This document shows positions 43,330 through 53,800 of a stretch of DNA of 64,000 nt, piece after piece (the first letter of the stretch is position 1; the number at the start of each line of letters is the position of its first letter). The stretch comes from Agelaius tricolor (Eukaryota > Chordata > Aves > Passeriformes > Icteridae). Below the pieces are notes generated by a model that was not told where the DNA came from, did not search any database, and saw only the letters and a list, made by a program, of their open reading frames with translations. The stretch spans positions 2,418,001 through 2,482,000 of the forward strand of contig JALJCS010000050.1 in NCBI GenBank assembly GCA_023055355.1, in the 5' to 3' direction. The position numbers were made by a program, and so were the translations under genes.

Positions 43330-43556
43330 GGGGTCATTTGTGCAGCCCTGGCCCAGAGTCAGGGATCAGATGCTGCCAGTCTCTTCCAGCCCTGGCTGCT
43401 CAGAGGTTGGGCCTTGGAGCCTCAGGTGGCCAAAGGCAGCTGCTGCTGGGCCCTCTGTGTGTGCCCGTGTTCAGCAGTGCTGCTCCATCAGTCTGTGCCC
43501 AGCAACGGGGAAAAGCCTCAGCCCTGCAGGGCCAGGAGCTGCCGGGCTCTGCCTGA
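42915..43556 (+). CDS. Open frame of 213 codons with a signal-like start, doubtful
   Basis: From the ATG at 42915 the translation begins with a strongly hydrophobic, Leu-rich segment resembling a signal or membrane anchor (MEQLFLLLALALSSL...), then becomes Ser/Pro/Gly-rich and includes a run of leucines from the (CTG)12 tract. No domain is recognised and the composition follows local GC content. It may be a chance frame. Confidence 0.15.
43293..43328. repeat. (CTG)12 trinucleotide repeat
   Basis: Twelve uninterrupted CTG units on the plus strand. Confidence 0.95.
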
Positions 43557-43559
43557 GCA

Positions 43560-45430
43560 GCTCAGCCAGCAGCAAGGGAGCTGCTCCACACAGGAACCAG
43601 GAGCAAAGGACATTCCTTCTGTAGGACATGTTTTCTATTTAAAGGAAAAAAAGGAAAAAGAAAAAAAACTATATAAAATGTGAAAGATGAAAACAAAACC
43701 CAAGTGTTAGTGAAAAACTTCTGAAACTTTGCATTAAGAGGTAAATGATCTTTTTTAAAGGGGAACTCAGTTATTTACATTGTAAATGTGCTGATGGCAT
43801 GGATCCATCTTACTTATCCCAGCAGCCTTTGAAAAGATTTTGGGCTTTGTTTCCAACATTGCCATTTGAAATTGTGCTCAAAGCAAGAGGAAATTGCTTT
43901 GTGCCCTTCCCGCTCCAAGCAGGACTGGGAATGGAAACTCTGTCCAAGCCCAAATCCTTTAGAAGATGCCCTTCCTTCTCAGCCTGGCAAGGAGCTGCAC
44001 ATTCCCTTTGAAACTGTCAGGGATTTCTTAGAGACACAAAGTGCCACTTTGGGCTTTTTGCTCTGGTTTGGCAGTGCAGAAGGGCAATTCTCCATCCATC
44101 AGCTCCAGACTGCACTGCCTCAGGAACACGGCCCACTCGCCAGCTTTGGCCCACTCAGGCACTTCTAGAGGAGGAAGAAAGTGCAATTGCACAATTCCAG
44201 CCAATCAAGAAGGAAGAATGGGACAGACAAACACCCTGTGCAGATCCAGGCGTTCAGCTGGGACTGTGGAGGGTTTGGGTTCTTGCCAATTGGATGTGTG
44301 TCCCCAGCTGCAATCTCTGGGCCTGCAGCAGAGTCTCACTCACCTGCCAAAGCAGAAAGCTCAGGCGCTGTGCTCGCAAGGGGCTCGTCTGATGCAAAGC
44401 TGTCAGAGCAATGGGAGGGCAGAGCCAGCCCAGCTGGGCCCAGGGCTGAGCCCAGCAGAGCCCTGGCAGAGCCCAGAGCAGCCTCAGCAGCCGCAGAGCC
44501 CGGCTGCAAGGAGAGAAAGCAGAAAGTGCCCGTCAGCTGAGGGCTCCTGTGCCCTTGTGCCAAGGCCTGCTGTGCCCAGGCCATGCTGGCTGTGCCCAGA
44601 GCTGTGCCCAGAGCTGCCCATCCCTGCTGCCTTTGGCAGCAGAGCAGGAGGGCAGGACATGTGCCCAGCCTGCAGCCAGCCACGGCACATCCAGCCCTCA
44701 GCAGCTGCCCAGAGCAGGATGCTCCTGTGCTCGCTGCCATCTCCCAAAAGCTCTGATCCCACCCTGCCAAGCACACAGGGACCCACCTCACGCCAGCCAC
44801 GGCTGCAAGAAAAGCTGCTCCCAAACCATGGCCTCAGCCTTCTCCAAGGCCACCGCCCATCCACGCCACAGCTGCTCCCAAGCACTTCCCCATCTGCACT
44901 GGACCACCTGGAACGCTTCCTCTGGAAAAACAAACAACACATTCTTGAAAAGAGATTAGATGCAAAAAGGGAAAACAAGAAAAACGGGAAAAACTCTTAT
45001 CTCTCTCAGGGCCTTGAGGAAGGCCCAACTCCTACATGGTAGGGAAAAACCCAGCCATGGCTGAGGGAAGCCCACACTTTCTCCCTTCCCCCCTGCACTG
45101 CCCCCCAAAATCACGGTGATCCCAAAGCAAACAAGGGCAGTGCAGCAGCCCAGCCCTTCCTTGCCTGCAGAGCAAAGCAGCCCCTGCACAGCTTCTGGAG
45201 TCCCACCTCTGCTCCCACCATGGGGCTTTGCTTGTGTCGGGCTGGCTGCCCCAGCCCCAGCCCCAGCCCAGGCCACGGTGGCTGCTGGGGGCTGTTGGCA
45301 GGGCCAGGAGCCCACTCCCATTTGTACCCAGCCCAGCCCATGCCCCAGCCCTGCCAAAAACAGCTGGGCAGCGACTGAAGGATGAGTTGCATCTGCCCCA
45401 GCAGAGGGGGAACCTTTGCTTCCCAGCCAG
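43560..45430 (-). other. Gene-poor part of a duplicated PIM-like locus
   Basis: 44520-44770 resembles 46100-46340 (shared GAAAGTGCC, GAGCAGGACATGTGCC, CAGCAGCTGCC), and 45000-45360 resembles 46730-46990 (shared TGCCCCAAAA, CGGGCTGGCTGCCCCAGCCC). In the intact neighbour these are introns of the kinase gene, so this is the matching part of a tandem duplicate. I could not find the last kinase exons here. 43600-44500 shows nothing recognisable. Confidence 0.5.
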
Positions 45431-45598
45431 GCTGGGCCATGCCCAAATCTGGCAGCATTTCCCCACGTGGGGACTCATCTGCAAATTCCCTGTGGAGTTT
45501 GGCTATGAAGAAGGTGCCAGAATCAAAGTCCATCACCTTCAGCCTCCAGTGGCCAGGCTGAGGAAGAGCTTCTCATCCTTGGTGCCATCCTGGCTGTC

Positions 45599-45663
<65 letters not shown>

Positions 45664-45765
45664 CCCCACCCGGTACAGCTTCTCCAGGGGCTCCTTCTCC
45701 TTCCCTGGGGGGACACCAGGCTCTCAGGGCTCTGCCCAGGGCCCCAGCTGTCAGGGAACCAGCAC
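45430..45765 (-). pseudogene. PIM-like kinase relic with expanded Leu tract
   Basis: On the minus strand a segment resembling the start of the kinase domain (EKEPLEKLYRVG) runs into (CTG)20, read as leucines, where the glycine-rich loop should follow. After it come, in shifted frames, a block like KDEKLFLSLATG and then KVMDFDSGTFF. These resemble the catalytic loop and DFG region of PIM kinases, with DFG changed to DFD and most of the N-lobe and the HRD motif missing. It is probably a decayed copy of the neighbouring kinase. Confidence 0.65.
45601..45660. repeat. (CAG)20 trinucleotide repeat
   Basis: Twenty uninterrupted CAG units on the plus strand (CTG on the strand of the kinase relic). 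Confidence 0.98.
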
Positions 45766-45979
45766 AAGCAAAACCAGCTTGGATGGCGGCCACCAGTGCT
45801 GGGCAGAGCAGCTCAGCTGCAGCACAAGGGCTGCGTGTGCCCATCCCATGACCCCGGTGCAGTGACACAGGCAGCACAAAAAGGTCTGGGTTCCTTTGCT
45901 TCTGATTGCCAAGGCATGTGTGGAGCTGCAACTTACCAGGGCCCTGGATCAAAGTGTGCCTGTGGCTCTCTCCCTTCTT

Positions 45980-48448
45980 CTATGGCCGAGGAATATCCTG
46001 CACCCAAGGATCAGAGAACAGGTCTTCTAATGTGGGTCTTTCCAAGGAGTTCACGGATAAACACCACCTGATCAGATCTTTGCACTCTGGGCAGAGAAAG
46101 CAGAAAGTGCCGGTCAGCCAGAGAAGGCTCCTGTCTGCTTTGCCCCACTATTGCCATGCCCAGGCCATTCTGGATGTGCTCAGGGCTGGGCCTAAACTTT
46201 CCCATCAATTCCCTGTTTTGGAGGAGAGCAGGACATGTGCCACCTCCTCAGCAGCTGCCAGAGCGGGATGCTCACGAGCCCGCTGCTGGCTCCCAGCACT
46301 GGGATTCCCCCCGTGCCCAGAGAAGAGGATCCACCTTGAGAGAGCCCTTGTGGCAGTGGGAGCTGGCCCCAGCTGAGGTTCCGGCCCCTCCTGAAAGGGT
46401 GCTCCCCGCAGACCATCTGGTGCAGCAGGATGCCCAGGGACCAGATCGTTGCTGCCTCGCCATGGTACCAGCCAAAGTGGGTCCATTCCGGGGGGCTGTA
46501 GGACGGTGTTCCTATGGAATACAGATGGAGTTCAGCAGGGGGATGCTGCTGCTCCCAGAGCCTGGCCCCAGCATCCCTGGGCCTGCGGGGGCTGCATCAG
46601 TGGCACACAGGGTGACCACTGCCCTCTCGCCAGCACCTGGGACTTGTGCACAAACTTAGGCTTGGAAAAGAAGCCACTGGTGTCAGAAGAGGGCAGAGGA
46701 AGCCCTGGCTAAGCCTGACCATGACAAGCAAAGGAAAAACCCTCTCTGTGCTGGGGAAAACATGCCCTTATCCTCCCTGCCTGCATTGCCCCAAAAATAT
46801 TAGGAAGCCAAGGCAAACAGGGCGAGTTGAGCAGTGCAAGCCCTTCCTCTCGCCTGCACACCAAACTGGCTGGGGCACAGGTTCTGCCCCCCTCTCTGCT
46901 ACCCCCACCCACGGGGGTTTTGGTCGGGCTGGCTGCCCCAGCCCAGCCCCAGTCCTGGGCAGAGTGGCTGGCAAAGGCTGCCAGCAGGGCTGGAAGATGG
47001 CTCCCCACCCAGCCCCGCTCTAAAGCAACTCAGCTGAAGACTCAGTCCCCTGACTGGCAGCAAAAGGGAGAATCCCCGCTGCCACAGCCACCTTGGGCTG
47101 GGAGATGTTGAGCCATGAGATCCCGGGACCAGGAGTACACCCTTACGTGGGCTCACCTGCAAAGTGGGTGTAGGCTGTCTCTTGCAGGTAGGTGCCACAG
47201 CCAAAGTCAATCAGTTTGGCCTGCCCGGTGGCCAGGTCAAGCACGATGTTCCCTGGCTTGATGTCCCTGTGCAGGACCCCGCAGCTGGTGCAGTGCCGCA
47301 CGGCCTCCAGCACCTGGCGGAACAGCTCCCGCGCCACCTCCTCGGGCACGAACCGCCGTGCCCGAATGACACGATGCAGGTCCTGACACCGCTCTGGCCG
47401 CTCCAGAACCATGACGATGTGGTTGGGCAGCTCGAACCACTCCAGGAGCTGCACCACGCCGGGGAAGCCAGTGGACACCTTGGCCTGCAGCACGATCTCC
47501 AGCGGGGCCCTGCTGCCGTCGGGCTGCGGGAGGAGCACGATGCCCTCAGTGGGGCCGATGCCGTGCCAGGCCTGGGGAAGCCCTGAGCCAGCCCGGGATG
47601 CTCTGAGCCCTGCGCTGCGCCCACGCCCGCTCCCCCTCGGGGCGTCCTGGCGGCTTCCACCGTGCCGGGCCTCGGCTCATCCCCGCCCGGCAGCCCCGGC
47701 TGCTGCCGCTGGCCCCGCTCACTCACCAGCTCGCCCCAGTGCCGGACGCGGTTCCGTGGCACCCTCTTGATGGCCACCTGCAAGCCAAGGACAGCAGCGG
47801 GCTCAGCTCGCCGCCCGCCCTGCCCAGCCCCATCCTCGTCCTCCTCCGCCCCCTCCTCCTGCGCCCGCCGCCGGCCCCGCCGCTCACCGGGGCGCCGTCC
47901 GAGAGCCGCGTGGCCGCGAAGACGCTGCCGAATCCTCCGCGCCCCAGCAGCGAACCCAGGCGGTAGCGCTCCTGCAGGGCCTCGTGCGCCGTCCCTGCGG
48001 GCGGGACGCGGCTGTCAGCGCTCGGCCCGGGGCCAGCAACGGCCCCCGAGCGCCCCTCAGCCGCCCCGGGCCGGCCATGCCCAGGCCTTCGCTCCTCGCA
48101 ACGCGGCACGGGAGGCTCGGGGCCGGCGGCCGCGCTGCCGAGCGGCGGAGCTCGGGCCGGGGAAGCCGCAGCGGAGGCGGCGGCAGCGGCCGCGCCGCCT
48201 GTGTCCTCCGCCGGCCCCGGCAGGAGCCGGGGCCGGGCTCGGGGCTGGAGCCTGCCTCGGGGCCGGGGCCGGGCTCGGGCCAGGCGGAGGCGAAGGGCGG
48301 CAATGCCGCCCCCGCACACGGCACTGATGCCCGCCCAGCAGCGCCACCGCCAGTAGGGCCAGAGCCGGGCGGAGGCGAGACCGCGGCGGGACGGGCGGGG
48401 CCGGGCACGGGGCAGCCCCGCCCGGGGCCGGGGGCGGGCCGGGGGCAT
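45980..48448 (-). CDS. PIM1-like: PIM-1-like serine/threonine kinase, five exons
   Basis: PIM kinases are constitutively active Ser/Thr kinases that promote growth and survival. Exons on the minus strand: 48448-47888, 47777-47727, 47523-47157, 46511-46335, 46086-45980; phases agree at every junction, giving about 419 residues. Kinase features: glycine loop LGRGGFGSVF, VAIKRV lysine, catalytic loop HRDIKPGN, DFG in LIDFGCG, SPPEW in place of APE, and a C-lobe ending in PWVQDI. Exon 1 adds a long Arg/Pro/Ala-rich extension whose start (ATG at 48448) is a guess; an internal intron near 48000 is possible because an acceptor-like CCCGCAG precedes the GTAHEALQERY block. Odd: the catalytic loop has Gly where PIM kinases have Glu (KDEN to KPGN). 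PIM-1-like genes are multi-copy in passerines, and the neighbour at 45.4-45.8 kb is a relic copy. It looks intact. Confidence 0.85.
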
Positions 48449-48450
48449 GG
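48060..48450 (-). promoter_or_regulatory. CpG island over the kinase first exon
   Basis: Dense CpG and GGGCGG/GGGGCCGGG elements cover the first exon and its upstream side. No TATA box is seen. A CpG-island promoter is inferred. Confidence 0.5.
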
Positions 48451-48544
48451 CCCGGCCTGGCAGGGGGAGAGGGAGGCGGGGACACGAGAGGGAGGCGGGG
48501 AGAGGAGAGGGACGCCGGGCAAGGGACCCCGGGAGAAGGGTGCC

Positions 48545-48637
48545 CGACGGCGGGAAAGGGAGACACAGAGACAGAAAGAGAGAAAGACCAAGAAAGAGAG
48601 AAAGAGGAAGAAAGAGAGAAGGAGAAAGATCGTTATA
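48545..48637. repeat. GA-rich purine tract
   Basis: A run of GAGA, AAAGAGAG and GAAGAAAG with few pyrimidines upstream of the kinase gene. Confidence 0.85.
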
Positions 48638-48649
48638 GAGTATCTGCTT

Positions 48650-48738
48650 ATGCCGCTGCTGCCGCTGTTGCCGCCGCTGCTGCTGCCGCCGCTGCTGCTG
48701 CCGCCGCTGCTGCTGCCGCCGCTGCCGCCGCTGCAACT
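48650..48738. repeat. (CTG/CCG)n trinucleotide array
   Basis: Mixed CCGCTGCTG units without any other trinucleotide for about 85 bp; opposite strand CAGCAGCGG. Confidence 0.95.
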
Positions 48739-48899
48739 GAAGCACCGGGGCCGTTCGTCCCCGTGTCCGTTCCCCGCTCGCCCCACGAGCCCCACGTTCG
48801 AGCCCCGCGCGCCCCGGGCACAGCCCCTGAGTCTGTCCAAACACGGGAACTTTGCAGCCTTGAGCCCAGGTGCAGAGCCCTGACTCCTGCACACTGGCA

Positions 48900-49790
48900 C
48901 TGCAATCCCCTCGCTTGCTGCTCTGCATTGGCCTGGCTGAGGGGCAAACACTGGCGGGACACCTTCCCTTGGGCTAGGATTCCTACCTGAGCCCAGCACT
49001 GCACTTACATCTCCAGTGTTGCCTTCCAGTAAAGACAGGGGAAGGAAAACTGTGTGTGCCTCATGGTATTTTAGAGTGTCTAAAAATCACTAAGCCACTG
49101 ATCTTAGAGGTGCAGTGCATCTGGAATTACTGGGATGGAGAAGTAGTGCAACATGGAAAAGGGGAGCATAGAAATAAATAGAGGAAAACATCTTGGATTG
49201 TTTCTTTCATTTACATTTCCCTTCTGGAAAGCTGTTCCTGTTTTCCAGGAATCTTCTCCTGTCTGCTCTTGCCAAGAATCTCTCCTGGAGAACAAGGTCA
49301 AGCTTCTGTCACAAGATTTGCCACCAGGAAATTATGCCACTGGTGAAATTTTCATTATGACTGTTTGTGCTGCGTTAGGGCAAATTTTGAGAGGAAACCT
49401 CCAAAAGGGGTCCCTCTAGAAATCAAGTTCCAGTGGCCCCTCCCCCTGCTAGTTCAGGAAAAGACTTCCCTCGAGAAAAGCGAAAATAAACCCCAGTTTA
49501 TTTACCAAGTAAAGTATTCCCAAGCATGAAAAATGAATAATATTAAATAAAACCTCTGACATTCCTGAAGAGATGGAAAATTCAGAAAGTCCTCTTTGTG
49601 GGTTGTAGTTGGCTCACTCGGTCTCTTCTAAGTCCCTCTGGTGCTGGAATGCAGCGTTCCAGACCTTGGTGGGCCACAGGTGTGAGCTGCAGGTGTTTTT
49701 CTGGGTTTTCAGTCCAGAGCAGGTTTAAACAGTTCCAAGAAAAAGGAAAGTCCCAGTCCCAGGAACTTCTCTGCCTAAGCTAGCTAAAAC
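48900..49790. other. No gene supported
   Basis: Moderately AT-rich sequence between the kinase promoter and a satellite array. No recognisable feature. Confidence 0.35.
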
Positions 49791-49794
49791 CAAA

Positions 49795-51365
49795 TTGCTG
49801 GACCTGGGCTGTGAAGGCACCGGGAAATTTCCAAATCTGGGCACTGGCGCTGCCAGCAAACACCAGATCAGGATGGTGCTGGAGCCAGAACCTGGAAATT
49901 TCCAACTTTTGGCTTTCTGTGCCAGCAAATCACTGGACTTGAGCTCTGCAGGCACCAGGAAGTTTTCAGATCTGGGCGCTGGCGTTGCCAGCAAACACCA
50001 GATCTGGGTGGTGTCGTTGGCAGCGACAGAAATCTGCCGGATTTGGGCTCTGCTGGCACCGGGAAATTTCCAAATCTGGGTACTGGCACAGCAAACACAA
50101 GATGTGGGCGGTGCCAGAGCCAGTAGCAGAAAGTGGCCGGGTTTTGGATTTCTGTGCCAGCAAATTGCTGCCCTTGGGCTGTGTCAGAATAGGGAAATTT
50201 CCAGATCTGGGCACTGGCGGTGCCAGCAAACACCAGTGAAACCTTCTGGTCCTCGTCCAGACCATTGGCCAGTGGTTTCCCTGAGAACCAGCTCTGGCCA
50301 CTTAACAGAGAGAGACTGCTTTCATCTGCTTGTCTGGAAACAGAACTTTAATGCAGGCAAACACAACAAACAGGACGGCGTGCACAGTACACAGAGCAAT
50401 GCAGAAAAAAGCCTGGGTCTAGGGTCTAGCAGGGATATTTATACATTTATATATGGGGAGGGGTTAAGGTGGGATCTGAGGGAAGGATCCAAGAGGAAGG
50501 AAGGATTATGAATATTACAATTTTTGCAGTAAAATGTAACCAATGGTAGCAAAGAGAACTCAGAACTTTCTAGTAACAATCTGCATAATTGAACAAGAGG
50601 ATTATGGGCGGGAGCTCCTGCTGACCCCAACTAAAGAGGGTTTTCCCACGGCCTTAAGCCAAGGTCTCCTTCTTCTTATAAACCAACCCCAACCCAGCAG
50701 ATCTGGGTGGTGCCGGGTTTTGGTTTTCTTTGCCAGAAAATTGCTGCATTTGGGCTGTGCTGGCACAGGGAAATTGCCAGATGTGAGCACTGGCAGTGCC
50801 AGCTCACCGCAGATCTGGGTGGTGCCGGTGCTGTCACCAGAAAATTGCCAGGTTTTGTCTTTCTGTGCCAGCAAACTGCTGGACTTGGGCTGTGCTGCCC
50901 CTGGGAAACTGCTGGATCTGAGCACTGGCAGTGCCAGCAAACACCAGATCTGGGTGGGGCCAGCACCAGGTATTTGCCTGGTTTTGGCTTTCTTTGCCAG
51001 CCAATTGCTGGACTTGGGCTGTGGTGGCACAGGGAAATGTTCAGATCTGGGCATGGGCGGTGCCATCAAACACCAGGTCTGGGTGGTGACAGTCTTGGCA
51101 CCAGGAAATTGCTGCGTTTTGTCTTCTTTTTCCAAAAAACTGCTGCACTTGGGCTGTGTTAGAACCAATAAATGTCCAGACTGGGGTACGGGCGGTGGCA
51201 GCAAACACCAGATCTTGGCATTGCCAGTGTCAGCAGTGGGAAATTGCCAGATTTTGGCTTTCTTTACCAGAAAATTGCTGGACTTGGCTCTGCCGGAACA
51301 AGGGAATTTCCAGATCTGGGTGCTGGAGGTGGCAGCAAACACCAGATCTGGGCAGTGCCAGACCC
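49795..51365. repeat. ~135-bp satellite array, split by an insert
   Basis: Units carry TTGCTGGACTTGGGCTGTG, GGGAAATTTCCAGATCTGGG, CACTGGCGGTGCCAGCAAAC, ACCAGATCTGGGTGGTG and GGTTTTGGCTTTCTTTGCC. In the right half the landmark GCTGSAYTTGGGC falls at 50742, 50877, 51007, 51143 and 51279 (130-136 bp apart). The left half is 49795-50236. Open frames in it have no coding meaning. Confidence 0.92.
50237..50695 (-). mobile_element. LTR-like element inserted in the satellite
   Basis: This sequence interrupts a satellite unit between AACACCAG and ATCTGGGTGG. It begins TGAAACC; it has a minus-strand TATA-like TATATAAATG at about 50450, and ACTTTAATGCAG resembles a polyadenylation region in reverse. 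The target duplication is unclear (CACCAG versus ACCCAG). Confidence 0.5.
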
Positions 51366-51479
51366 AGTAATGTTGGAAATGAATTTGTAGAGAATTTTTA
51401 AGGTTTGATAGAAGGTTTCTATAGTATGTAAGCAAGTGTTGTTGAAGGTTCCCCCCAGACTGCAGAACTTGCTGCAGCT

Positions 51480-51960
51480 GTGAGGGCGTTTCGAACATTC
51501 CAACAACCCTTCAATTCAGTCACAGGTTCTGCATATGTCACTGGGATAGCAGAGCGGGCAGAGCGTGCCCTGATCAAGGAAGTCCAAAATAAAAAATTCT
51601 ACAGCTTGCTCTCTGAATTAATTTGGTTCATCTCCCACAGAGAGCAACCTTATCACGTCCTGCACGTCCCGTCGCACACAGAGCTGCCAAGATACATCAC
51701 TGAGGGCAACCGGAGAGCAGACTTGTTAGCAATGGCAGCAAGTGCCACCCACATTTCCCCCGCTGCACCACATGTCTTTCAACAGGCTCGTCTAAGCCAT
51801 GTTTCTTCCCTCAGAATGCTCCAGCTTTAGTAGGTCAATTTAAGATTTCCAGAGACCAAGCCAAGGCAATTGTCTCCACCTGCCCCAATTGCCAATCCCT
51901 CACCCTCCCTACCATAGGGACAAAACAAAGAAAATTACAGTGACAACTAACTTGACCATT
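51480..51960 (+). pseudogene. Retroviral RNase H end and integrase start
   Basis: Plus-strand frames show the C-terminal half of a retroviral RNase H (H-V-P-S-H-T block near 51660 and a G-N-R-R-A-D block near 51710), then after a frame change the His/Cys zinc-binding start of integrase (CPNC at about 51880). The integrase core is missing; env sequence follows within about 100 bp. The 5' side ends at the satellite array. Confidence 0.7.
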
Positions 51961-51961
51961 C

Positions 51962-53163
51962 ATGTTTCTATCAGTGCTCGAACAGTCGATACCTGACTCA
52001 CTGGAGGACCAGATGGCCACTCCCAGGACACCCCGAAATACCTTAACAGCTGCTGCCACCGTCACTGTGCTCCTGTGCATCCAAACAGCGGTTGGATGGG
52101 TCGTGCCACAACCAACAGAAAACCTATGGGTCACACTGGGGAAATCTCTCAAGCAGGATAACTTTTGCATGGCCACGGGAGGTGCAAAAGACCCGCTGTC
52201 TACATGTCTGGTGGGAATCCCCCTGTCGCCAAATGAATATGCCTGTGCAGGTAAGAAGCCCACCCTGGTAGACACCTGGGACGAGTGGATGAAGATCTTA
52301 CCCCATGCACCACAGGACCTCCAAGAACTAGACCTACCGGGCTCCTCAAAGCGACTTCTTGTGTCAACTTTTTCTACAAGCCACCCCAACAAAATTGGCA
52401 TGAGAAATCTGAACCACAGATGATAGTGAGAAAAGATATATCACCAAATGATAAGAGATACAATGATGTTGACTGGTGCAATTATACTGCCAAAACATTA
52501 TCTAAGTCCTCTCCGTTTCCCAGAGTGCTTCCCAAGGGAATGTTTCTCATCTGTGGTGACAGGGAGTGGGCAGGGATCCCCTCGAAGGTCAAAGGGGGCC
52601 CCTGCAGTCTTGGCCAGCTTACTACCCTCACCCCAAACACGACCCAAATTAAAAATTGGAAACAAGAAACTCAATTGGCGCCCCAGAAAAGATTGTACTC
52701 CCAATTCAATCAAAATTGTGATGGCCAAATTTATAATTGGGGCAAGATGAAGAGGGTCACTGTTTCCATCTTTCTACCATGGGTTGCAGCTGTGAAGGCC
52801 CTCGGTGAGCTTTCTCACCTGGAGTGCTGGCTTAGTAAGCAGACCAAGGCTACATCCACTGCCTTATCAGACCTTCTAGCGGATGAGGAAACCACCAGAC
52901 ATGCCACCCTTCAGAACAGAGCGGCCATCGACTTCCTGCTGCTCTCCCGTGGCCATGGTTGTGAAGATTTCAAAGGACTTTGTTGTTTTAACCTGTCATG
53001 GAAAAGCACATCCATCCAGGCCACCATCAAACAAATGCAAGAGCAAATGAAGACTCTTACTGAAAATAAAGTTGTGGACATGATGGACAAAATTCTCATG
53101 CAGTGGAGCCTCCCTGTGTGGGTGCCCCCATTCTTAAAAGTTTATGGTGCGTCCTTCTCATAG
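51962..53163 (+). pseudogene. Endogenous retroviral envelope, frameshifted
   Basis: An open frame starts at 51962 with a hydrophobic signal-like stretch near 52050 and surface-subunit-like sequence with Cys and N-glycosylation sites. It is continued from about 52380 in another frame. The second frame (to 53163) has the transmembrane-subunit ectodomain with an L-Q-N-R-A-A-type helix and a C-X6-CC motif near 52965-52995, typical of alpha-, gamma- and some beta-type envelopes. The frame ends shortly after the ectodomain, so no full membrane anchor is encoded. It cannot give a normal envelope as it stands. Confidence 0.75.
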
Positions 53164-53239
53164 TTGTTATCGTTTGAGCAGCACTGATGTGTTTTAAGAA
53201 AAGAATTGACAAAACACTGAGAAATGTTTATTTAATAAA

Positions 53240-53255
53240 TAAAAAAGGGGGAGAT
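53240..53255 (+). other. Polypurine tract of the provirus
   Basis: AAAAAAGGGGGAGA directly precedes the TGTGAGAGAC start of the 3' LTR, as required for plus-strand priming in reverse transcription. Confidence 0.8.
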
Positions 53256-53800
53256 GTGAGAGACAGCCATGGAGAAGACAAACCTGGGATGTCATTGGAG
53301 GACACCACTGTTGAAGTTAAGGTGAGAGACTGGTGCAATTCCCCATGGTTCTTTGCTTGTTAATGTGAATGTGCTGTTGTCAATTGACTGCTGCTCATCC
53401 CCCAGTTCCAGAATGTTCTGTACTCCCCGTTCCTCCATTGGCTTTCCCTGAGAGACCCCTCCCACTCTGCTCCCCCATTGGTGCGTCCCGTGTCACCCCA
53501 CCTTAACTCCAGCCCTGACTCCCTTCCCCATTGGATAATTTGTACCCCGAGCCCTCCTGCCTTCCTCCAGTTATATACCCTGGCCCCAGCCCTGCTCCTG
53601 GCTCTTTGCCTCTGGTTCCCTTCAGCAGAGGCTGTGTTCCTGCTTGCTCCTGTTTCCCTCTTCCCCCTCACTGCAGCTGGGCCCTTGGATTTTCCCTTAC
53701 TAAACCCGGCTGGATCTGCTCTGCGAGGAGTCCTCTCATCCCTCTGGTGAGGCTTTGATTGCACCATCCGGGCTCAGGCGTCTGCTGGGCTGGGGCAGTT
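53256..53800 (+). mobile_element. 3' LTR of the provirus
   Basis: The LTR starts TGTGAGAGACAGCCATGG after the polypurine tract. It carries three ATTGG (inverted CCAAT) boxes near 53440, 53476 and 53530, a TATA-like TTATATACCC at about 53571 and a pyrimidine-rich R/U5-like part. The 3' end is not sharply defined. Confidence 0.7.

Noticed and set aside
44041..45042. Plus-strand frame of 333 codons
   Set aside because: It is antisense to intron-like sequence of a duplicated kinase locus and has no recognisable domain.
47662..48883. Plus-strand frames up to 299 codons over the kinase CpG island
   Set aside because: They are antisense shadows of the first kinase exon and of trinucleotide repeats.
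49795..51370. Long frames on both strands in the 135-bp satellite
   Set aside because: They are open only because the unit length is a multiple of three and lacks stops; the content is purely repetitive.
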